A stretch of DNA of 6,423 nucleotides from positions 1-6,423 of the forward strand of contig JAXDHQ010000012.1 in the NCBI GenBank assembly GCA_034664395.1. The letters run 5' to 3'. Shown here piece by piece: positions 1-5,630 of the stretch. This DNA comes from JAOPZW01 sp034664395 (GTDB lineage: Bacteria > Actinomycetota > Thermoleophilia > Solirubrobacterales > Solirubrobacteraceae). The position numbers were made by a program, and so were the translations under genes. Numbering within the stretch: position 1 is the stretch's first letter; each line of letters starts with the position of its first letter. Below the pieces are notes generated by a model. It was not told the DNA's origin, searched no databases, and saw nothing but the letters and a program-made list of their open reading frames with translations.

Positions 1-375
1 ACGTCGCTGGTGTCCGCCGCCGCCGTGCTCAGCGACGCCGTCATCGCCGGCCACGACGGCGCGTACGTCGCCGCGCTGGCGTGGGTCGACCGGGCCGAGG
101 CGGCGCGTGTCTGCGACGTGGACGGCGACGTCGCGCTCGATCACCCGGCGCTGCGCGCGCACCTCGCCCGGCGCCTGACGGAGATGAACGCGTCGGCGGG
201 CTCCGCGGGCCGCGTCGAGCGGCTGCTGCTGCTCGAGGAGGCGCCCGACATGGATGCGGGCGAGATCACCGACAAGGGCTACGTCAACCAGCGCGCGGTG
301 CTCGAGCGCCGCGCCGAGCTCGTGGCGCGGCTGCTGTCGGACCCCGCCGACGACGCGGTCATCGTCCCCGGCTGA
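1..375 (+). CDS. fcs: Feruloyl-CoA synthase-like acyl-CoA synthetase, C-terminal part (5' truncated by window edge)
   Basis: The open frame enters at base 1 and ends at TGA 373-375, giving the last 124 residues of a protein that begins upstream; the GTG at position 10 is an internal valine, not a start. The fragment is the C-terminal lid domain of an ATP/AMP-forming acyl-CoA synthetase. It opens with the stretch SDAVIAGHDGAYVAAL (residues 11-26), typical of feruloyl-CoA synthases, and carries GEITDKGYVNQRA (87-99), where K92 sits where the adenylation-step lysine of the A10 motif is expected. The EITDKGxxNQRAVLxRR pattern is what I recall of feruloyl-CoA synthases and differs from the usual PRTxxGK motif of acetyl- or fatty-acyl-CoA ligases. 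Family knowledge: the enzyme makes feruloyl-CoA from ferulate, CoA and ATP in the cytoplasm. The thiolase gene starts 5 bases after its stop, suggesting one operon with coupled translation. The exact substrate (ferulate, coumarate, caffeate or another aryl acid) cannot be read from this part. Confidence 0.8.
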   Translation, partial: TSLVSAAAVLSDAVIAGHDGAYVAALAWVDRAEAARVCDVDGDVALDHPALRAHLARRLTEMNASAGSAGRVERLLLLEEAPDMDAGEITDKGYVNQRAVLERRAELVARLLSDPADDAVIVPG

Positions 376-380
376 CCACG

Positions 381-1568
381 ATGCGATACGAGAACACCGT
401 CATCCCGGTTCGCGCGGCGTGGTCGTCGCCGTTCGTGCGCTGGCAGGGGCCGGCCGCCGACGTCAACAGCCTCGACCTCGCCGAGCAGGTCACGGCCCGG
501 GCGCTCTCCGAGCGCGGCGTGACGTGGCCCGTCGACGAGCTCGTCCTCGGCTGGACGATCCCGCAGAAGGAGGGCTTCTACGGCGCGCCCACGCTCGCCG
601 CGCGCCTTGGCTTCGCGGGCGTGAGCGGCCCGATGATCTCCCAGGCGTGCGCCACGTCGGTCGCCGCCGTGCACGCCGCCGCCGCCGGCCAGCAGGGCTC
701 CGCCACGGGCGCCCGGCTCGTCGTGACGACCGACCGCACGAGCAACGGGCCGCACCTCGTCTACCCGCGCTCCAGCGGTCCCGGCGGCACGGCCGACAGC
801 GAGAACTGGGTCCTGGACAGCTTCGAGCGCGACCCGGTCACGGGCGAGTCGATGCTCGCCACGGCCGAGCGCGTCGCCTCCGAGGGCGCCTTCGCCAAGG
901 CGCAGCTCGACGAGCTCACCGTCCGCCGCTACGAGCAGTACGAGGACGCCCTCGCCGGCGACCGCGCCTTCCAGCGCCAGTGGATGGTCCCGATCGCCGT
1001 GGGCGCCGGACGCCGCGCCACCGAGATCGACGCCGACCACGGCGTGCGCCCCGTGACCCGCGACGCGCTGGCCGCCCTGGACCCGGTTCGGCCCGACGGC
1101 GTGGTGAGCTACGGCTCCCAGACGCATCCGGCCGACGGCGCCGCGGGGATGATCGTCACCACGGCCGCGCAGGCGCGCGACGCCGGCGCCGGCGGGCCGC
1201 TGGCCCGCGTCCTGGCGTCGGGCTTCGCGCGCGTCGCTCCCGGGACGATGCCCAAGGCGCCGGTCCCGGCGGCGCGGGCCGCGCTGCGCGACGCCGGCCT
1301 GGGCTTCGCCGACCTCGACGTCGTCAAGACCCACAACCCCTTCGTCGTCAACGACCTCTGGTTCGCGCGCGAGACCGGCGTCGACGCCCAGGCGATGAAC
1401 CCCTACGGCTGCAGCCTGATCTACGGGCACCCCCAGGGGCCGACCGGCGCGCGCGGCATCGTCGAGCTCCTGCACGCGCTCGAGGAGCGCGGGGGAGGGC
1501 GAGGGCTCTTCACCGGCTGCGCCGCCGGCGACACCGGCGCCGCGCTGGTGGTCGAGGTCGACGGGTGA
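381..1568 (+). CDS. Thiolase-family protein (acetyl-CoA acetyltransferase / 3-ketoacyl-CoA thiolase)
   Basis: Encodes 395 residues, the usual length of a thiolase. The ATG at 381 lies 5 bases after the synthetase stop and has no convincing Shine-Dalgarno, so translation is probably coupled. Catalytic elements are in order: nucleophilic Cys90 in SQACATSVAA; His318-Asn319 in THNPFVVND at the position of the classical NEAF loop; His350 in YGHPQGPTGAR; and the second active-site Cys380 in FTGCAAGDTGAALVVEV. All residues needed for acyl transfer and thiolysis therefore seem present. The C-terminal loop is unusual: classical thiolases have CxGGGxG, while here it is CAAGDTG. Family role: cleavage of a 3-ketoacyl-CoA with CoA, releasing acetyl-CoA, or the reverse condensation. 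Beside a feruloyl-CoA synthase, the attractive reading is thiolysis of a 3-ketoaryl-CoA to an aroyl-CoA plus acetyl-CoA; Pseudomonas ferulate clusters also contain a beta-ketothiolase gene (aat). Substrate assignment is inference. An in-frame extension upstream to 81 is out of frame with the synthetase and Arg-rich, so it is not used. Confidence 0.88.
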   Translation: MRYENTVIPVRAAWSSPFVRWQGPAADVNSLDLAEQVTARALSERGVTWPVDELVLGWTIPQKEGFYGAPTLAARLGFAGVSGPMISQACATSVAAVHAAAAGQQGSATGARLVVTTDRTSNGPHLVYPRSSGPGGTADSENWVLDSFERDPVTGESMLATAERVASEGAFAKAQLDELTVRRYEQYEDALAGDRAFQRQWMVPIAVGAGRRATEIDADHGVRPVTRDALAALDPVRPDGVVSYGSQTHPADGAAGMIVTTAAQARDAGAGGPLARVLASGFARVAPGTMPKAPVPAARAALRDAGLGFADLDVVKTHNPFVVNDLWFARETGVDAQAMNPYGCSLIYGHPQGPTGARGIVELLHALEERGGGRGLFTGCAAGDTGAALVVEVDG

Positions 1569-1586
1569 CGGTCGGCTCGAGATGAC

Positions 1587-1615
1587 GAGAAGGCCCGCCG
1601 GGGACGGGCCTTCTC
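1587..1615. terminator. Perfect 11-bp hairpin, probable terminator shared by convergent genes
   Basis: GAGAAGGCCCG (1587-1597) and its exact reverse complement CGGGCCTTCTC (1605-1615) flank a 7-base loop. The stem lies 18 bases after the thiolase stop and 27 bases beyond the stop of the convergent - strand gene, where a bidirectional terminator is expected. There is no real T-run after the stem on the + strand (TCCTA follows) and only a T-poor tract on the other side, so it is an atypical GC-rich terminator of the sort seen in high-GC actinobacteria. Confidence 0.75.
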
Positions 1616-1642
1616 TCCTACGCGGACCGGCTCTGAAGCGGT

Positions 1643-1957
1643 TTACGCGGGGACGAGCTCGCGCGTCTTGTGGACGACGACCTCGCCGCTGGTGACCTTC
1701 GGCGGGTTCGGAAGCGCCGACTCCAGCTTCTCCTCGCGCAGCCAGTTGGACGCGACACGGGTTGACTCGTCGGCCTGCGCCGCCGTCTCGAAGAAGCCGA
1801 CGGAGCTCACGACGCCGTGGCCGGCCTCGATGAGGTGATAGCCGCTGAAGCCCGGCAGCTTGCTCAGGCGAGGGACGAGGCCCTGGTCGACCTTCTTGAC
1901 GAGCTCGTCCGTGCGGCTCTGGTCGACCGCCTCGTAGCGTCGAATCGTGGCGTACAT
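1643..1957 (-). CDS. Small antibiotic-biosynthesis-monooxygenase-like (ABM / dimeric alpha-beta barrel) protein
   Basis: A 104-residue protein read from ATG at 1957-1955 to TAA at 1645-1643. It begins MYATIRRYEAVD, has a predicted helix (about 14-33) ending in PRLSKLPGFSGYHLIEAG (29-46), then a strand VVSSVGFFET (49-58), a second helix with ESTRVASNWLRE (64-75), and a final LPNPPKVTSGEVVVHKT (82-98). This strand-helix-strand-strand-helix-strand order and the PGFxGYxxxxAGxG / ASNWxRE / NPPxVTxGEVVVHKT signatures match a family of about 100-residue actinobacterial and proteobacterial proteins annotated as ABM-domain proteins. Such ferredoxin-like folds usually dimerise; many members act on small quinones or polyketides, but most of this subgroup have no known substrate. 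There are no signal peptide or membrane segments. It stands alone, convergent with the thiolase and divergent from the next gene. No strong Shine-Dalgarno directly precedes ATG; a perfect AGGAGG lies too far upstream, inside a hairpin. Confidence 0.75.
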   Translation of the reverse strand: MYATIRRYEAVDQSRTDELVKKVDQGLVPRLSKLPGFSGYHLIEAGHGVVSSVGFFETAAQADESTRVASNWLREEKLESALPNPPKVTSGEVVVHKTRELVPA

Positions 1958-1980
1958 GTGGTGGGTCCCAACTGTCTTGT

Positions 1981-2009
1981 TCAGGTTGGACTCGGTTGAG
2001 TCCTCCTGA
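1981..2009. repeat. Interrupted inverted repeat (hairpin or operator) upstream of the ABM-like gene
   Basis: The inner arms GGACTC (1988-1993) and GAGTCC (1998-2003) pair around a GGTT loop. The outer arms TCAGG (1981-1985) and CCTGA (2005-2009) also pair perfectly, separated from the inner stem only by a TT/T internal loop. This gives 11 base pairs in 29 bases. It lies 23 bases before the - strand ATG, so it would sit in that gene's leader or act as a DNA operator in the divergent region. On the - strand the 5' arm contains AGGAGG (2006-2001), with no usable start codon in the following 14 bases. Function is inferred from position only. Confidence 0.5.
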
Positions 2010-2113
2010 TGCGCGCAGGCCCGAGGTGACGTCGAGGGGAGCTGGTGACGCTCGACGACGTCGGCGGGGCCTGGACCGCACGAATCACCGTACCAGGCTT
2101 CGTGACGACGGAT

Positions 2114-2151
2114 GGTTACGTTGCCACGTTTACCTACGTTATCGATCTAAG
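2114..2151 (+). promoter_or_regulatory. AT-richer patch with three ACGTT repeats, candidate promoter/operator
   Basis: Directly before the ATG at 2152 the base composition drops sharply from its very GC-rich surroundings. ACGTT occurs three times in one orientation, at 2118-2122, 2126-2130 and 2136-2140, followed by the palindrome ATCGAT (2141-2146). TTGCCA at 2121-2126 could serve as a -35 element, but I could not pair it with a good -10 at normal spacing; TAAGAT at 2148-2153 is too close to the start. There is no Shine-Dalgarno before ATG 2152, so a leaderless transcript is possible. This is a candidate control region for the divergent + strand gene, not a proven promoter. Confidence 0.35.
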
Positions 2152-2811
2152 ATGTTGGGGATGTCCCCGTTCTCGGTCACCGTGCCGAACGTCCCGGATC
2201 GGGAGCTCGGTCCCCTCCTGAGTCGGCTCTGGGAGGCGGGCTTCGACAATCCGATCATCGAGCCGGTCGGCGCCGGCCGCCGCTCCGGCAAGGCGGCGGC
2301 TCGCGCTCGCGCGGGACCTGCGGACCTCCCCGCGGACTGGCGCCTGGTGCGCGAGCGGGAGGGCGAGTCCTATCGCTGGCCGAAGCGGCGCGATCGCTAC
2401 GCGCCCTATCGCGTGTTCATGGGCACGACGCGCGCCGAAGGCGCCGTTCAGATCGGGCTCGGCGAGGCGATTCGCAAGAACGCGTGGGGGCGCGACCGGA
2501 AGTACGTGGTCGCCTTCCTGAGCAGCGGATCCCCACAGGAGCCGCTCGTCGAGTTCGTCGCCGCCGACGACCACGAGGAGACGCGCGAGCTCGTCGCGGT
2601 CATCCGTGGCAGCGACGGCGGGCGGCGCATGTACGGCGCCGGCGACCCCCTTCCCGCCGTCTACACGGAGCGCTTCCGGACCGGGATCTACAACGAGCGG
2701 ATCATCTCTCCGGGCGCCTGGAACAAGGTCGTGGTGGTCGCACGCGAGGACGACGACGAGGCCGTGCTCAACCACGCCCTCATCCAGAGCCGGCGGCGCT
2801 ACCGGAGCTAG
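2152..2811 (+). CDS. Hypothetical basic soluble protein of 219 residues, function unknown
   Basis: I do not recognise this protein. The frame has strong G/C third positions from about 2152 to the TAG at 2809-2811, which marks it as real. ATG 2152 is the preferred start, with ATG 2161 (216 residues) as an alternative; neither has a well-spaced Shine-Dalgarno. Residues 1-40 form a short predicted folded segment containing PDRELGPLLSRLWEAGFDNP (15-34). Residues 41-60 are an Ala/Arg/Gly-rich, probably flexible linker. Residues 61-219 look like a compact alpha/beta domain, with strands YVVAFLSS (118-125), PLVEFVAAD (131-139) and NKVVVVARE (191-199), and an Arg/Tyr-rich stretch YRWPKRRDRYAPYRVFMG (74-91). 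The C-terminus is basic (QSRRRYRS). There is no signal peptide, membrane segment, Cys cluster or Walker motif, and the only Cys-free metal-ligand pattern would be scattered His/Asp. It lies between the ABM-like gene (divergent) and aceE (same strand, 150 bases downstream). A nucleic-acid-binding role would fit the charge but is only a guess. Confidence 0.7.
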   Translation: MLGMSPFSVTVPNVPDRELGPLLSRLWEAGFDNPIIEPVGAGRRSGKAAARARAGPADLPADWRLVREREGESYRWPKRRDRYAPYRVFMGTTRAEGAVQIGLGEAIRKNAWGRDRKYVVAFLSSGSPQEPLVEFVAADDHEETRELVAVIRGSDGGRRMYGAGDPLPAVYTERFRTGIYNERIISPGAWNKVVVVAREDDDEAVLNHALIQSRRRYRS

Positions 2812-2961
2812 GCCCGGTGAAGCGGCGGTCCAGGCGTCCGGTCTCCGTCGCGACGTGGTTCCGCCCGCACGCGGCCTGATTTAGTGGAGGATGCCCCGCA
2901 GGGCGACGGCGGCGAGCGCCGCGTCTGCGAGGGCCTGATCCCCGCTCGAGGGAAGGGAAGC

Positions 2962-5619
2962 ATGCTGCAGCAGGACATCGATCCGCAGGAGACGCGTGAG
3001 TGGCTGGAAGCGCTCGACGCCGTCGTGGACCACGACGGGCCCGGCCGCGCCCAGCATCTGCTCGAGCGCGTCGTCGGCCACGCCCAGATCACCGGTGCGG
3101 CGCCGGCGCCGGCCGGGACCACGCCCTACATCAACACGATCCCACCGCAGGACGAGCCCGAGTACCCGGTCGACGAGGAGCTCGAGCGGCGCGTGCGCTC
3201 GCTCGTGCGCTGGAACGCGATCGCGATGGTGCTCGAGGCCAACAGGGAGTCCTCGGAGCTCGGCGGCCACATCGCCAGCTACCAGTCGGCGGCGGTGCTG
3301 TACGAGATCGGCTTCAACCACTTCTGGCGCGCGCCGTCCGACAGCCACGGCGGCGACCTGGTCTACATGCAGGGCCACTCGTCGCCGGGCATCTACGCCC
3401 GCGCGTTCCTCGAGGGGCGGCTGACCGAGGACCAGCTACGAGGCTTCCGGCAGGAGGTCTCGCGCGACGGGCTGTCGTCGTACCCGCATCCGTGGCTGAT
3501 GCCGGAGTTCTGGCAGTTCCCGACCGTCTCGATGGGGCTCGGGCCGATCATGGCCATCTACCAGGCCCGCTTCATGAAGTACCTCGCGGGGCGCGAGGTC
3601 GCCGACACCGCGGGACGCAAGGTCTGGGCCTTCCTGGGCGACGGCGAGACCGACGAGCCCGAGTCGCTGGGCGCGATCTCGCTGGCCGGCCGCGAGCACC
3701 TGGACAACCTCATCTTCGTCGTGAACTGCAACCTGCAGCGCCTGGACGGCCCGGTGCGCGGCAACGGGAAGATCATCCAGGAGCTCGAGACGGTCTTCCG
3801 GGGCTCGGGCTGGAACGTCATCAAGGTCGTGTGGGGCTCGCGCTGGGACGAGCTGCTGGCCCGCGACCACGACGGCCTGCTGCTCGCCCGGATGGAGGAG
3901 GCCGTCGACGGCGACTACCAGACCTACAAGTCCCGCGACGGCGCCTATGTGCGCGAGCACTTCTTCGGGACCAGCCCCGAGCTGCGGGCGATGGTGGCCG
4001 ACATGAGCGACGACGAGATCTGGGCGCTCAACCGCGGCGGCCTGGACCCGCGCAAGGTGTACGCCGCCTACAAGGCGGCCGCCGAGCACACCGGCCAGCC
4101 GACGGTGATCCTCGCCAAGACCATCAAGGGCTACGGGATGGGGGAGGCGGGCGAGGGCCAGAACATCACCCACCAGCAGAAGAAGATGAACGAGCACGCG
4201 CTGCTGGCCTTCCGCGACCGCTTCGGCCTGCCCGTCTCCGACGAGCAGGTCCACGACATGAGCCTCTACCGCCCGCCGGAGGACTCGCCGGAGATGACGT
4301 TCCTGCGCGAGCGCCGCGCCGCGCTGGGCGGGCCGCTGCCGGCGCGGCGCACCCGGGCCGAGGCCCTGCCCGTGCCGGAGCTGTCGGCCTTCGAGTCCCA
4401 GCTCGCCGGCACCGGTGATCGCGAGGTCTCGACCACGATGGCCTTCGTACGCGTGCTGTCGACCCTGCTGCGCGACAAGCGCATCGGCCGCCACGTCGTG
4501 CCGATCGTGCCCGACGAGTCGCGCACCTTCGGCATGGAGGGCATGTTCCGCCAGCTCGGGATCTTCTCCCAGGTCGGCCAGCTCTACACGCCCGAGGACT
4601 CCGAGCAGCTCATGTTCTACCGCGAGGACAAGAAGGGCCAGGTCCTCCAGGAGGGCATCAACGAGGCCGGCGCGTTCTCCTCGTGGATCGCCGCCTCCAC
4701 GTCGTACAGCAACCACGGCGTGCCGATGATCCCGTTCTACATCTACTACTCGATGTTCGGCTTCCAGCGGATCGGCGACCTGGCGTGGGCCGCCGGCGAC
4801 AGTCGCGCCCGCGGCTTCCTGCTGGGCGGCACGGCCGGCCGCACGACGCTCAACGGCGAGGGCCTGCAGCACGAGGACGGCCACAGCCACCTGCTGTCCG
4901 CGACGATCCCCAACTGCGTGTCGTACGACCCGACCTACGGCTACGAGGTCGCGGTGATCGTCCAGGAGGGCCTGCGCCGCATGCTCGCCGAGCAGGAGGA
5001 CGTCTTCTACTACCTCACGCTCATGAACGAGAACTACGCGCACCCGGCGATGCCCGAGGGCGCGCAGGAGGGCATCCTGCGCGGCATGTACCGAGTAGCC
5101 GAGCCCGAGCCGTCGGCGGGCCAGCCGCGCGTGCGCCTGCTGGGCTCGGGCACGATCCTGCGCGAGGTGCTCGCCGCCGCCGAGCTGCTGCGCGAGGATT
5201 GGGGCGTGGCGGCCGACGTCTACAGCGTCACGAGCTTCACCGAGCTGCGGCGCGAGGGGATGGAGGTCGAGCGCTGGAACCTGCTGCATCCCGACGAGGA
5301 GCCGCGGCGCGCCTGGGTGGAGAGCACCCTGCAGGACGGCGATGGGCCCGTGGTGGCGGCGAGCGACTACATGCGCGCGTTCGCCGACCAGATCCGGCCA
5401 TGGGTGCATGCGCCGTACCGCGTGCTGGGCACCGACGGCTTCGGCCGCAGCGACTACCGCAAGGCGCTGCGCTCCTTCTTCGAGGTCGACCGCCACCACG
5501 TCGCGCTGGCGGCGCTGACCTCGCTGGCCGCCGAGGGCGCGGTGGACGCCGCGGTCCCGGGCAAGGCGATCCGCTCCTACGGCATCGACCCCGACCGGCC
5601 CGCGCCGTGGCGGGTGTGA
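2962..5619 (+). CDS. aceE: Pyruvate dehydrogenase E1 component, homodimeric type
   Basis: Encodes 885 residues, against 887 for E. coli AceE as I recall it, with near end-to-end similarity. E1 uses thiamine diphosphate to decarboxylate pyruvate and reductively acetylate the lipoyl arm of E2. The N-terminus (DIDPQETREWLEALDAV) matches the family segment that contacts E2. Counterparts of E. coli active-site residues are all visible: His103 (GGHIASYQS), Gln137 and His139 (MQGHSSPG), the ThDP/Mg motif GDGE at 226-229 with Asp227, continuing to NCNLQRLDGP (255-264), His404 in the mobile loop NITHQQKKMN, Glu568 in LQEGINEAG, Tyr596 in FYIYYSMFG, and His637 in GLQHEDGHSH. The C-terminal domain includes LGTDGFGRSDYRKALRSFFEVD (822-843). 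ATG 2962 is chosen because GGAAGGGAAG lies just before it (2951-2960) and it aligns with the family N-terminus; an in-frame GTG at 2884 would add 26 unrelated residues. The E2 gene follows after 11 bases. No frameshift or missing residue seen. Confidence 0.97.
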   Translation: MLQQDIDPQETREWLEALDAVVDHDGPGRAQHLLERVVGHAQITGAAPAPAGTTPYINTIPPQDEPEYPVDEELERRVRSLVRWNAIAMVLEANRESSELGGHIASYQSAAVLYEIGFNHFWRAPSDSHGGDLVYMQGHSSPGIYARAFLEGRLTEDQLRGFRQEVSRDGLSSYPHPWLMPEFWQFPTVSMGLGPIMAIYQARFMKYLAGREVADTAGRKVWAFLGDGETDEPESLGAISLAGREHLDNLIFVVNCNLQRLDGPVRGNGKIIQELETVFRGSGWNVIKVVWGSRWDELLARDHDGLLLARMEEAVDGDYQTYKSRDGAYVREHFFGTSPELRAMVADMSDDEIWALNRGGLDPRKVYAAYKAAAEHTGQPTVILAKTIKGYGMGEAGEGQNITHQQKKMNEHALLAFRDRFGLPVSDEQVHDMSLYRPPEDSPEMTFLRERRAALGGPLPARRTRAEALPVPELSAFESQLAGTGDREVSTTMAFVRVLSTLLRDKRIGRHVVPIVPDESRTFGMEGMFRQLGIFSQVGQLYTPEDSEQLMFYREDKKGQVLQEGINEAGAFSSWIAASTSYSNHGVPMIPFYIYYSMFGFQRIGDLAWAAGDSRARGFLLGGTAGRTTLNGEGLQHEDGHSHLLSATIPNCVSYDPTYGYEVAVIVQEGLRRMLAEQEDVFYYLTLMNENYAHPAMPEGAQEGILRGMYRVAEPEPSAGQPRVRLLGSGTILREVLAAAELLREDWGVAADVYSVTSFTELRREGMEVERWNLLHPDEEPRRAWVESTLQDGDGPVVAASDYMRAFADQIRPWVHAPYRVLGTDGFGRSDYRKALRSFFEVDRHHVALAALTSLAAEGAVDAAVPGKAIRSYGIDPDRPAPWRV

Positions 5620-5625
5620 GGGAGG
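5620..5625 (+). promoter_or_regulatory. Shine-Dalgarno site of aceF
   Basis: GGGAGG sits immediately after the aceE stop and 5 bases before the ATG at 5631. It is the clearest ribosome binding site in the window and fixes the E2 start. Its position, with only 11 bases between the genes, indicates that aceE and aceF are read from one transcript. Confidence 0.8.
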
Positions 5626-5630
5626 CTCCC

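Noticed and set aside
2028..2063. Inverted GTCGAG/CTCGAC arms and two GGTGACG copies (2025-2031 and 2044-2050) in the divergent intergenic region.
   Set aside because: Short matches of this kind are expected by chance in such GC-rich DNA, and the arms are 14 bases apart with an imperfect extension.
279..2081. A 600-residue - strand open frame covering the thiolase and the ABM-like gene.
   Set aside because: Arg/Gly/Ala-rich shadow translation that crosses the terminator and two well-supported genes.
1996..2151. Upstream extension of the unassigned 219-residue protein by 52 residues.
   Set aside because: The added part is Arg-rich, crosses the dyad and the AT-richer patch, and loses the coding signature.
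2884..2961. In-frame GTG start extending AceE by 26 residues.
   Set aside because: The ATG at 2962 has an upstream GGAAGGGAAG and matches the family N-terminus; the extension resembles no AceE sequence.
2812..2961. The 150 bases between the unassigned gene and aceE, checked for a terminator, promoter or small gene.
   Set aside because: Only weak, short GC-rich complementarities were seen; apart from the aceE Shine-Dalgarno nothing could be supported.
3436..5499. A 687-residue open frame on the - strand inside aceE.
   Set aside because: It is the antisense shadow of a high-GC gene: composition is Val/Ala/Arg/His-biased without domain motifs, while the + strand has full-length AceE with all catalytic residues.
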